Shown here: positions 1-5,495 of the stretch, piece after piece
Layout: every line of letters starts with the position of its first letter
Position numbering within the stretch: position 1 is the stretch's first letter
Source of the DNA: Candidatus Omnitrophica bacterium CG02_land_8_20_14_3_00__42_8
GTDB taxonomy: Bacteria > Omnitrophota > Gorgyraeia > Gorgyraeales > Gorgyraeaceae
Direction of reading: 5' to 3'
NCBI GenBank assembly: GCA_002780805.1
Contig: PEUD01000032.1
Span: 3,754 to 9,248 of the forward strand
DNA: 5,495 bases
Translations under genes and position numbers: made by a program
The notes under the pieces: model-generated
What the model was told of the DNA's origin: nothing
The model's input: the letters and a program-made list of their open reading frames with translations, nothing else
Databases searched by the model: none

Positions 1-363
1 TCTTTCCAGTATATGGCCTGGCACTTCTTCACGAGATACATAACTCGGAGAAGTGGCTGCAACTTGCATTGAAACATCCTTTACAAACTGCTTGAAATTT
101 TCGTTCCTGGCAACAAAATCAGTTTCGCAGTTTACCTCTAAAAGCACGCCTATTTTACTGTTTGAATGTATGTATGACCCTATGACGCCTTCTTTGGCAC
201 ACCTTCCGGCTTTCTTAAGCGCTACTATCTGGCCTCTTTTTCTCAATATATCAACTGCTATTTCCATATCTCCGCTCGACTCTTCCAGCGCCTTTTTGCA
301 GTCCATCATGGGGGCATTGGTCTTTTCCCTTAACTTTTTTATTAAATCAGTAGTTATTGCCAT
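1..363 (-). CDS. tsf: Elongation factor Ts, N-terminal part (cut by window edge)
   Basis: EF-Ts is the cytoplasmic guanine-nucleotide exchange factor that releases GDP from EF-Tu during translation elongation. Reading leftward from the ATG at 361-363 gives 121 uninterrupted codons, and the rest lies beyond base 1. The start MAITTDLIKKLREKT is followed by the first EF-Ts signature (DCKKALEE, about residues 21-28), which forms the UBA-like N-terminal domain. The second signature, containing the EF-Tu-contacting TDFVARN, lies at about residues 80-86. The start follows the rpsB stop by 22 bases and is preceded by GAGG at 373-376, 9 bases upstream, so it is translated from the rpsB message as in most bacteria. 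No frameshift is seen in the visible part. The family assignment is certain; only the C-terminal core and dimerisation regions cannot be judged. Confidence 0.97.
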   Translation of the reverse strand, partial: MAITTDLIKKLREKTNAPMMDCKKALEESSGDMEIAVDILRKRGQIVALKKAGRCAKEGVIGSYIHSNSKIGVLLEVNCETDFVARNENFKQFVKDVSMQVAATSPSYVSREEVPGHILER

Positions 364-385
364 ATCAATATACCTCTTTTCTATT

Positions 386-1258
386 TTATCCACTTTTCGG
401 AAATTGCGGTTTATAGTTCTTTTTCTTAACGGGTTTTATTCTCTTTTCCTCTTTGTCCTTAAGTGATGTTTCTTTTATAGCCTCGACAAGCTTTTCTGAT
501 TTTTCTTTATCCTTGATTTCCTTTGTGTCTTCTTCTTCCTGAAGCCTTGCTAATTCTGCGATATTGGATTCATCAAACTGTTTTTTGCCTTCCACGACAC
601 TGTCTGTTATGAGCCCTGTCAAAAGTTTTATAGAACGCATTGCGTCATCATTCGCAGGTATGGGGTAATCGATCATGTCCGGGTCTGCATTTGTATCTAT
701 TATCGCCACGATGGGTATGCCGAGCTTTCTGGCTTCTTTTACCGCAATGTCTTCTTTTTTAGCGTCCACTATAAAAAGCGCGCCGGGCATCTTTTTCATA
801 CTGACTATGCCCTGCAGGTTCTTTTTTAATTTATCCATCTCTTTGGTAAGTATGGCTTTTTCTTTCTTCGTAATGGCGCTGAATGTGCCGTCTTTCTGCA
901 TAGTCTCAATTCCTTCCAAACGCTTTATGCTATTGCGTATAGTCTTGAAATTGGTAAGGGTGCCTCCCAGCCATCTGTCTTTTACGTAATACATGCCGGA
1001 GCGCTGGGATTCCTGGAGTATAATATCCTGCGCCTGGCGTTTTGTGCCTACAAAAAGGACCATTTCTCCTTTTGACGCGATATCCTTTACAAAATCTCTT
1101 GCTTTATTCAGGTAATCTACTGTCTTCTCAAGGTCTATTATATAGATACTGCTTCTCTCCCCAAATATAAACTTCTTCATTTTTGGGTTCCACCTGCTCA
1201 CGTGATGGCCAAAATGAACCCCTGCTTCCAATAATTGTTTAATTAACTCTGTGTTCAC
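386..1258 (-). CDS. rpsB: 30S ribosomal protein S2
   Basis: S2 is a small-subunit ribosomal protein that joins late in 30S assembly and is needed for S1 binding. The 290-residue product shows the S2 fold throughout: AGVHFGHHVSRWNPKM (12-27), FIFGERSSIYIIDLEKT (30-46), LFVGTKRQA (68-76), RWLGGTLTNF (95-104), the S2 signature PGALFIVDAKKEDIAVKEA (158-176), and IAIIDTN-type and PANDDAMRSI strands (to about 210). The core ends near residue 223. It is followed by about 65 highly charged Lys/Glu-rich residues ending KKKNYKPQFPKSG, longer than the E. coli tail and probably disordered. The start is GTG at 1256-1258: an in-frame TAA lies at 1268-1270, and AAGGAGG sits just before it. An ATG overlapping it at 1258-1260 is followed directly by TGA and cannot encode the protein. 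It heads the rpsB-tsf operon, transcribed from its own promoter. Confidence 0.98.
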   Translation of the reverse strand: MNTELIKQLLEAGVHFGHHVSRWNPKMKKFIFGERSSIYIIDLEKTVDYLNKARDFVKDIASKGEMVLFVGTKRQAQDIILQESQRSGMYYVKDRWLGGTLTNFKTIRNSIKRLEGIETMQKDGTFSAITKKEKAILTKEMDKLKKNLQGIVSMKKMPGALFIVDAKKEDIAVKEARKLGIPIVAIIDTNADPDMIDYPIPANDDAMRSIKLLTGLITDSVVEGKKQFDESNIAELARLQEEEDTKEIKDKEKSEKLVEAIKETSLKDKEEKRIKPVKKKNYKPQFPKSG

Positions 1259-1262
1259 ATTT

Positions 1263-1269
1263 CCTCCTT
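1263..1269 (-). promoter_or_regulatory. Strong Shine-Dalgarno of rpsB
   Basis: On the minus strand this reads AAGGAGG, a full anti-16S match, 4 bases before the GTG start at 1256-1258 and only 2 before an overlapping ATG at 1258-1260. It decides the start: the next in-frame codon upstream that matters is a TAA at 1268-1270, so the reading frame cannot begin earlier, and the S2 family N-terminus begins right after the GTG. Confidence 0.85.
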
Positions 1270-1298
1270 ATAAATTTACGATTTTAGTCAGATGGGGT

Positions 1299-1327
1299 AT
1301 TATATAATACAATGTCCCTTATTTCAA
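1299..1327 (-). promoter_or_regulatory. Sigma70-type promoter for rpsB-tsf
   Basis: On the minus strand a TTGAAA -35 box (1322-1327) and a perfect TATAAT -10 box (1299-1304) are separated by exactly 17 bases. Transcription would start near 1292, leaving a leader of about 33 bases with the rpsB Shine-Dalgarno. The -35 box lies directly against the exporter stop codon at 1329-1331, so the promoter fills the short spacer between the genes. The -10 box is part of a perfect 14-bp palindrome, GTATTATATAATAC (1297-1310). It is assigned from consensus match and position. Confidence 0.75.
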
Positions 1328-1328
1328 T

Positions 1329-3155
1329 CTATTTTTCTGCCTTGGACTTAAATTGGAGCTCATAAAGGCGCTTATAAACGCCTGATTTCTGCAATAATTC
1401 GCCATGCGTGCCTATCTCTATAATCCTCCCTCTATCAAACACCGCTATTTTATCCGCATGCTCTATTGTGGAAAGCCTGTGAGCGATCACAAATACGGTC
1501 CTGTTAGCCATCAGCCTGTTGATTGCCTCCTGAACCAGTTTTTCTGATTCTGTATCCAGCTGGCTTGTAGCCTCATCAAGTATAAGTATAGGCGGATCTT
1601 TAAAAAGCGCCCTGGCAATAGCTATCCTCTGTTTTTCTCCCCCTGATAATTTTATGCCTCTGTCCCCTATAATGGTTCCGTAACCCTGGGGCATTTTCAT
1701 AATAAAATTATGCGCGTTGGCCGCCTTTGCAGATTCCATGACCCTCTCCAGCGCAGCGCCGGGTTCTCCAAACGCGATATTACTTCTTACAGTATCATTA
1801 AAAAGTATCGTTTCCTGGCTCACGATGCCTATATGGGCACGCAAAGACTCCACTGTAAAATCTCTTATGTCTTTTCCGTCAATAAGAATAGCACCCTTAT
1901 CGGGATCATAGAACCTTGGTATTAGATTCACAAATGTGGTTTTGCCGGCGCCGCTCATCCCAACCATGGCAAGGATCCGGCCTTTTGACAACTTCAGGCT
2001 GATTTCATCCAATACAATCCTGTCTTTATTATATGAGAAATTTATATTCTTGAATTCTATTGAATCTTTAAAATCAATCAGTTTCGCCGCGGCCGGTTTA
2101 TTTTTTATCGTTATCTCCCTATCCAGTATGTCATAAACCCTTGTTATGGCAGCTACTGCCTGCAGGTTTATGCCATATAACCTTGAAAGCCTCTTTAAAG
2201 GCTTAAGAAGGGAGAGCAGCGCCGCAAGAAACGCTATGAATGCGCCTGCGCTAAGCCGGCCCTCTACAACCTCTTTTCCGCCGCACCATAGAACCACGCC
2301 CATGCACAGTATTCCTACAAATTCTCCGAGCGGGGTTATTATGGCTACGCGTTTCACTGATTTTACCATCATCTTATAGTAGCGGTTATTATGGGCTTTG
2401 AATTTTTCTTTTTGATAAGTCTCCGCTGAAAAAGATTTCACTATGCCTATACCATATATTGTTTCAAAAAGAAGGGAGTTTATATCAGACATGCTTTCCT
2501 GTGTGGATGTGCTGATTTTTCTTAATTTATTGCCTATTTTTATTACAGGGAATATTATCAACGGAAATATGAAAATTGTAATAAGTATGAGCCACCAGGA
2601 AATAGAAAAATAGACCTTTATCCAGATTAAAATCACCACATAAATTATAAGCTGTATAGGCTGCCATAAAAGGTCCGTAAGGCCTTCTGTAATAGAATTT
2701 ACTATAATACCCACATCAAATGTAACCCTTGAAACAAGCTCTCCTGTTTTAACGCTTGAATAAAAATTATTTGATAGCGCGAGGAGTTTCTCATAGATGG
2801 CCTGCCGGACGTCTTTGAGAACTGCCTGGCCCAGCTGGTTCATAAAACACGTCTGAAAAAATACAAAGGCCTCTTTTATAAAAAATAAAAAGGATACTAT
2901 AATAACCACCAAATTCAATAATAAACCCTTTGGTATCTTATTTACCTTATCTATGATATCGATCAGGTAATGTGGCGCATGCTGAGCACCAGGCAGGGCC
3001 ATGGTCTTACCTGTCAGTATATTATCCACAACAGGTATTATCATTCCCAAAGACACTCCTCCGAGCGTAGAGGTTAAAATCATGCATATGAGAGCAAGCG
3101 TCATTATCCATAAATGCGGCTTAACAAATTTTAAAAATCGTATATACTCTTTCAT
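1329..3155 (-). CDS. msbA: MsbA-type lipid A/lipid flippase ABC transporter (fused TMD-NBD)
   Basis: This 608-residue ABC half-transporter has the membrane domain N-terminal and the ATPase domain C-terminal, as in MsbA, which as a homodimer flips lipid A-core across the inner membrane. Six membrane segments are visible, at about 13-40, 79-100, 160-180, 185-206, 272-292 and 302-318. The ATPase domain has the A-loop Tyr375, Walker A GMSGAGKT (399-406), Q-loop Gln447, signature LSGGE (503-507), Walker B ILILDE (523-528), D-loop SQLD (531-534) and H-loop His559, so it should be active. The length is slightly above the roughly 580 usual for MsbA, mainly from a longer loop between the first two membrane segments (about 41-78). 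A TAA at 3168-3170 closes the frame just upstream, so ATG 3153-3155 is the first possible start; no clear Shine-Dalgarno precedes it. The substrate is inferred from family and from lpxB nearby; another lipid or drug exporter of the same subfamily is possible. Confidence 0.85.
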   Translation of the reverse strand: MKEYIRFLKFVKPHLWIMTLALICMILTSTLGGVSLGMIIPVVDNILTGKTMALPGAQHAPHYLIDIIDKVNKIPKGLLLNLVVIIVSFLFFIKEAFVFFQTCFMNQLGQAVLKDVRQAIYEKLLALSNNFYSSVKTGELVSRVTFDVGIIVNSITEGLTDLLWQPIQLIIYVVILIWIKVYFSISWWLILITIFIFPLIIFPVIKIGNKLRKISTSTQESMSDINSLLFETIYGIGIVKSFSAETYQKEKFKAHNNRYYKMMVKSVKRVAIITPLGEFVGILCMGVVLWCGGKEVVEGRLSAGAFIAFLAALLSLLKPLKRLSRLYGINLQAVAAITRVYDILDREITIKNKPAAAKLIDFKDSIEFKNINFSYNKDRIVLDEISLKLSKGRILAMVGMSGAGKTTFVNLIPRFYDPDKGAILIDGKDIRDFTVESLRAHIGIVSQETILFNDTVRSNIAFGEPGAALERVMESAKAANAHNFIMKMPQGYGTIIGDRGIKLSGGEKQRIAIARALFKDPPILILDEATSQLDTESEKLVQEAINRLMANRTVFVIAHRLSTIEHADKIAVFDRGRIIEIGTHGELLQKSGVYKRLYELQFKSKAEK

Positions 3156-3164
3156 TGGACGATT

Positions 3165-3193
3165 ATTTTATCACTCTGATTGACTTTTAGCAA
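3165..3193 (-). promoter_or_regulatory. Candidate promoter for the MsbA-type gene
   Basis: On the minus strand, TTGCTA (3188-3193, 4 of 6 to consensus) and TAAAAT (3165-3170, 5 of 6) are spaced 17 bases apart. Only 9 bases separate the -10 box from the ATG at 3153-3155, so transcription would begin 0-3 bases before the start codon. It overlaps the oppositely facing candidate promoter of the oxidoreductase. Supported by consensus and position only. Confidence 0.5.
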
Positions 3194-3208
3194 GGTATTT
3201 GCTACCAT
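3180..3208 (+). promoter_or_regulatory. Candidate promoter for oxidoreductase-lpxB
   Basis: TTGACT (3180-3185, 5 of 6 to the -35 consensus) is followed after 17 bases by TACCAT (3203-3208, 4 of 6 to the -10 consensus). The ATG at 3216 lies 7 bases after the -10 box, which places the likely transcription start at the start codon itself. It shares bases 3180-3193 with the divergent promoter, so the two polymerases should compete for the site. Confidence 0.45.
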
Positions 3209-3215
3209 TGTAAAT

Positions 3216-4133
3216 ATGAGAAAAATCCGAATTGGCGTAGTAGGTCTTGGCAGATTAGGCTCCATACATGCCAAGATCTATTCAACTTTGGAAAACGTAG
3301 AATTAGCCGGTATCTGCGATAGCAATGAAAATATAGCCAGAAATACCGCTGAAACGTTTAAAACAAACTGGTCCTGCGATTATAAAAAGCTTTTGGATAA
3401 TAACTTAGACGCTGTAAGCATAGTGACCCCTACCGCGTTCCACTATGAAACAGCCAAGTTTTTTCTTCAGAATAAGATACATGTCCTCATAGAAAAACCC
3501 ATAACAAGGACTTTAAAAGAAGCTGGAGATTTAATAAAAATTGCCGCTAAAAACCGTCTTATAATCCAGGTAGGCCACGTAGAAAGATTCAATTCCGCTA
3601 TCCAGGCAATAGAAAAATTTTCTAATAAACCAAGATTTATCGAGGTCCACCGCCTTGGCCCGTTTACGCCCCGGGTAAAAGACGTAGGCGTGGTTTTGGA
3701 CTTGATGATACACGATATAGACATAGTCATGGGCCTTACAAAATCAAAGGTAAAAAGCATTGACTCTTTAGGCATGAAAATCCTCACAGACTACGAGGAT
3801 ATCGCAAACGCAAGGATCCGTTTTCAAAACGGCACTGTATGCGACCTGACAGCCAGCCGTGTAACAAGCGACAGCATGCGCAAGATAAGAATATTCCAGG
3901 ACGATTGCTATATTTCTATAGACTATATGACCCAAGAGGCGCTTATCTATAAAAAAATAAACGGCCAGATAGTTTCAGAAAAAATAGATATCCAGAAAGA
4001 AGCGCCCCTTCAAAAAGAACTTGCGTCTTTCATAGACTGTGTAGCTAATAATAGGAAACCCGTTGTCTCAGGGAAAGAAGCGTACGAGGCATTAAAGGTA
4101 GCGCTAGAAATATTGAAAAAAATACATAAATGA
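3216..4133 (+). CDS. Gfo/Idh/MocA-family NAD(P)-dependent oxidoreductase, probable nucleotide-sugar dehydrogenase
   Basis: This 305-residue protein belongs to the Gfo/Idh/MocA family, whose members oxidise or reduce sugar hydroxyl/keto groups. The N-terminal Rossmann fold has GLGRLG (10-15, part of GxGxxG) and an acidic Asp35 after the second strand, as expected for NAD binding. EKP (93-95) supplies the family's catalytic lysine, followed by VGHVERFN (119-126) and the conserved MIHDID (164-169), whose His166 and Asp are the usual active-site residues. The C-terminal half is the alpha/beta substrate domain, and no signal peptide is seen. ATG 3216 is preferred because the Rossmann strand starts six residues later; an in-frame TTG at 3180 would add 12 atypical residues and coincides with a -35 box. 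It stands directly before lpxB. Known relatives in such a position include GnnA, which oxidises UDP-GlcNAc at C3, but the substrate here is not shown by the sequence. Confidence 0.85.
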   Translation: MRKIRIGVVGLGRLGSIHAKIYSTLENVELAGICDSNENIARNTAETFKTNWSCDYKKLLDNNLDAVSIVTPTAFHYETAKFFLQNKIHVLIEKPITRTLKEAGDLIKIAAKNRLIIQVGHVERFNSAIQAIEKFSNKPRFIEVHRLGPFTPRVKDVGVVLDLMIHDIDIVMGLTKSKVKSIDSLGMKILTDYEDIANARIRFQNGTVCDLTASRVTSDSMRKIRIFQDDCYISIDYMTQEALIYKKINGQIVSEKIDIQKEAPLQKELASFIDCVANNRKPVVSGKEAYEALKVALEILKKIHK

Positions 4134-4135
4134 AC

Positions 4136-4182
4136 CCCGCCCTTTCTACTGGAAAATAATATCTTAAATTAGAAAGGGCGGG
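4136..4182. repeat. Perfect 13-bp inverted repeat between oxidoreductase and lpxB
   Basis: CCCGCCCTTTCTA (4136-4148) is exactly complementary to TAGAAAGGGCGGG (4170-4182), with a 21-base AT-rich loop. In the transcript it would form a strong GC-based hairpin starting 2 bases after the oxidoreductase stop codon. No T-run follows on either strand, so it is not a standard intrinsic terminator. The 3' arm ends 2 bases before the in-frame ATG at 4185 and lies 13 bases before the lpxB Shine-Dalgarno. It may protect or process the message or reduce read-through into lpxB; it could also be a copy of a dispersed palindrome. Confidence 0.85.
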
Positions 4183-4195
4183 ATATGCGATCTGC

Positions 4196-4202
4196 AAGGG
4201 AG
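4196..4202 (+). promoter_or_regulatory. Shine-Dalgarno that places the lpxB start
   Basis: AAGGGAG stands 6 bases before the GTG at 4209-4211. This spacing supports GTG over the in-frame ATG at 4185, whose only purine-rich upstream sequence lies inside the hairpin arm. Confidence 0.65.
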
Positions 4203-4208
4203 AACAAG

Positions 4209-5351
4209 GTGAAAAAATTGAGATTAATGATACTAGCCGGAGAAACTTCCGGAGACCTCCAGGCCGCAAACCTATTAAAATCCCTGAAATCCATCAATCC
4301 CAGCATAGAGGCATTCGGCATGGGCGGCAAAAAGATGTCTTCCGAAGGCGCGGAGATACTATATGATATTACAGATCTTGCCGTCGTAGGGTTTTTTGAG
4401 GTTTTAAAACATTTTGGTACGTTCAAAAAAATATTTGAAAAACTCTCCGGGCTCCTTGAAACAAGAAGGCCGGACGCAGTAATTCTGGTGGATTATCCGG
4501 GCTTTAACCTCAGGTTCGCAAAAACCGCTAAAGAAAAAAATATCCCTGTCATTTATTACATAAGCCCTCAAATCTGGGCATGGGGAGAAAACAGGATCCA
4601 CGAGATAAAAAAATGTGTGGATAAAATAATAGTCATATTCGGCTTTGAAGAAACTATTTATAAAGAAGCCGGGGTAAAGGTAAGTTTTGTGGGCCATCCA
4701 TTTTTAGATATTGTGAAGCCTGAATGGAAAAAGGAAGAAACCATTAAAACAGTTCATCTAAAACATGATTCTATCAAGATTGCTTTAATGCCCGGATCCA
4801 GAAAAAAAGAGATTGAAAAACACCTGCCATCCATGTTAGCCTCGTGCGAGATCATTAAAAATAAAATACCCAGCGCTGAATTTGTAATCTCCAGGATAAA
4901 AGAATTGGACCAGGGTTTATATAATAAAATCGTAAAACGTTCTACGGTAAAACCGCATTTCTTAGATAATAAGCCTTACGAAGTTATGGATATAGCTGAT
5001 TTAGTAATAGTTTCGTCCGGGAGCGCAACCCTGGAAGCAGCTATCATGGAAAAACCGATGGTAATTATCTACAAGACTTCTTTCCTGACATGGCTGCTTG
5101 CGAAAAATCTGATCAAAATCCCTGACATAGGCCTTGTGAACATCGTGGCAGGCCAGAGAATAGTTCCTGAACTCGTGCAGTTTAACGCGACCCCTGAAAA
5201 TATAGCAAAAGAATCTCTTGATATCCTTACTGACCACAAAAAAATCCACGAAATAAAAGAAAATCTAAGGAAAGTAAAATCTAAATTAGGGGAGATCGGT
5301 GCATCTTCCCGCGCAGCCCGCGCGATCTACAAATTCTTAAACCTGTCATAA
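4209..5351 (+). CDS. lpxB: Lipid-A-disaccharide synthase
   Basis: LpxB is a peripheral inner-membrane GT-B glycosyltransferase (family GT19). It joins UDP-2,3-diacylglucosamine to lipid X, giving the beta-1,6 tetraacyl disaccharide of lipid A and UDP. The 380-residue product has the family motifs in order: AGETSGD (10-16), FGMGGKKM (36-43), LAVVGFFEVL (57-66), VDYPGFN (94-100), YYISPQIWAW (116-125), FVGHP (160-164), MPGSR (194-198; its Arg matches a catalytically important E. coli arginine), SSGSATLEA (269-277) and NIVAGQRIVPELVQ (311-324). Length equals that of E. coli LpxB (about 380). GTG 4209 is chosen because it has a well-spaced Shine-Dalgarno and gives an N-terminus just before the first strand; ATG 4185 would add MRSARENK. 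It lies 75 bases after the oxidoreductase stop on the same strand and is probably co-transcribed. No key motif is missing. Confidence 0.95.
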   Translation: MKKLRLMILAGETSGDLQAANLLKSLKSINPSIEAFGMGGKKMSSEGAEILYDITDLAVVGFFEVLKHFGTFKKIFEKLSGLLETRRPDAVILVDYPGFNLRFAKTAKEKNIPVIYYISPQIWAWGENRIHEIKKCVDKIIVIFGFEETIYKEAGVKVSFVGHPFLDIVKPEWKKEETIKTVHLKHDSIKIALMPGSRKKEIEKHLPSMLASCEIIKNKIPSAEFVISRIKELDQGLYNKIVKRSTVKPHFLDNKPYEVMDIADLVIVSSGSATLEAAIMEKPMVIIYKTSFLTWLLAKNLIKIPDIGLVNIVAGQRIVPELVQFNATPENIAKESLDILTDHKKIHEIKENLRKVKSKLGEIGASSRAARAIYKFLNLS

Positions 5352-5366
5352 AAACTATCAATTTAT

Positions 5367-5395
5367 CCAAAAATTTGCATTAGAAATTTGTTTGG
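5367..5395. repeat. Weak imperfect hairpin downstream of lpxB
   Basis: CCAAA (5367-5371) can pair with TTTGG (5391-5395), enclosing AATTT (5371-5375 region) and AAATT (5384-5388), with a 2-base bulge and a short loop. It is AT-rich, lacks a following T-run and begins 16 bases after the lpxB stop, so a terminator role is doubtful. Confidence 0.35.
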
Positions 5396-5401
5396 GATTA
5401 C

Positions 5402-5494
5402 CCCGACGAGCAAAATTAAATCCTCTCGGATTTAATCTGTCGGCCCTTCCCTGCAGATTTACAAAAGTAAATCTAAACGCAGGGACAAGTCGGG
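5402..5494. repeat. Nested inverted-repeat element after lpxB (two hairpins inside an outer stem)
   Basis: The outer arms CCCGAC (5402-5407) and GTCGGG (5489-5494) enclose two hairpins. Hairpin 1 pairs ATTAAATCC (5415-5423) with GGATTTAAT (5428-5436) around a TCTC loop. Hairpin 2 pairs AGATTTAC (5455-5462) with GTAAATCT (5467-5474) around AAAA, and extends through CCCTGC (5449-5454) with GCAGGG (5479-5484), leaving an AAAC bulge. CCGAC (5403-5407) can alternatively pair with GTCGG (5439-5443), adding to hairpin 1 with AG/CT. No open reading frame or T-run is present. The pairing is perfect in each named arm. What it does is unknown: a small palindromic mobile repeat, a structured RNA, or a transcript end are all possible, and it may continue past the window edge. 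Confidence 0.75.
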
Positions 5495-5495
5495 C

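Noticed and set aside
53..466. Plus-strand open frame of 137 codons opposite tsf and the end of rpsB
   Set aside because: It is antisense to two certain ribosomal/translation genes and shows no recognisable motif or ribosome binding site; a shadow frame.
675..989. Plus-strand open frame opposite rpsB
   Set aside because: Antisense to conserved S2 sequence, with composition explained by the complementary strand.
3180..3215. TTG at 3180 as the start of the oxidoreductase, adding 12 residues
   Set aside because: The extension (MTFSKVFATIVN) precedes the normal Rossmann start, has no Shine-Dalgarno and overlaps the likely -35 box; ATG 3216 fits the family.
4136..4182. Rho-independent terminator between oxidoreductase and lpxB
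   Set aside because: The stem is strong but neither strand has a T-run next to it, and the loop of 21 bases is long for a terminator.
4185..4208. ATG 4185 as the lpxB start
   Set aside because: It adds eight residues not typical of LpxB and lies directly after a strong hairpin; GTG 4209 has a well-spaced AAGGGAG. Not fully excluded.
4404..4697. Minus-strand open frames opposite lpxB (also 5001-5249)
   Set aside because: They lie across conserved LpxB motifs, with no start signal or family resemblance.
5402..5495. CRISPR repeat or integron attC site
   Set aside because: There are no regularly spaced direct repeats with spacers, and the attC core ends (GTTRRRY/RYYYAAC) are not present in the required positions.

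Overview
The window comes from a Gram-negative (diderm) bacterium. It carries lpxB and an MsbA-type lipid flippase, two parts of lipid A/LPS synthesis, beside the translation pair rpsB-tsf. The DNA is moderately AT-rich by eye, with frequent AAA, ATA and TTT codons. The sequence alone does not fix the phylum. The gene content would suit a deltaproteobacterial-type or candidate-phylum (for example Omnitrophota-like) genome, but that is a low-confidence inference.

Layout. The left part reads on the minus strand from about 3155 down to 1: an MsbA-type ABC exporter (1329-3155), ribosomal protein S2 (rpsB, 386-1258) and the N-terminal 121 codons of elongation factor Ts (tsf, 1-363, cut by the window edge). 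A good sigma70-type promoter (TTGAAA-N17-TATAAT) sits between the exporter and rpsB, so rpsB-tsf can be its own transcription unit. The right part reads on the plus strand: a Gfo/Idh/MocA-family NAD(P)-dependent sugar oxidoreductase (3216-4133) and lipid-A-disaccharide synthase (lpxB, 4209-5351). The exporter and the oxidoreductase diverge from a 60-bp spacer that holds two overlapping, oppositely facing promoter-like sequences. Both would start transcription almost at the start codon, and neither gene has a clear Shine-Dalgarno sequence, so both may be leaderless.

How the genes work together. LpxB joins UDP-2,3-diacyl-GlcN and lipid X into the tetraacyl disaccharide. The MsbA-type protein flips finished lipid A-core across the inner membrane. 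An oxidoreductase placed directly before lpxB fits a sugar-nucleotide modification step, possibly GnnA-like 3-oxidation of UDP-GlcNAc for 2,3-diamino lipid A, but no partner aminotransferase is visible here.

Non-coding structure. A perfect 13-bp GC-rich inverted repeat lies between the oxidoreductase and lpxB. The last 144 bases after lpxB have no gene but are dense in nested inverted repeats that continue to the window edge; they look like a structured RNA or a small palindromic repeat element. This tail is the least explained part of the window. Every protein-coding gene belongs to a known family, and I see no wholly new protein system.
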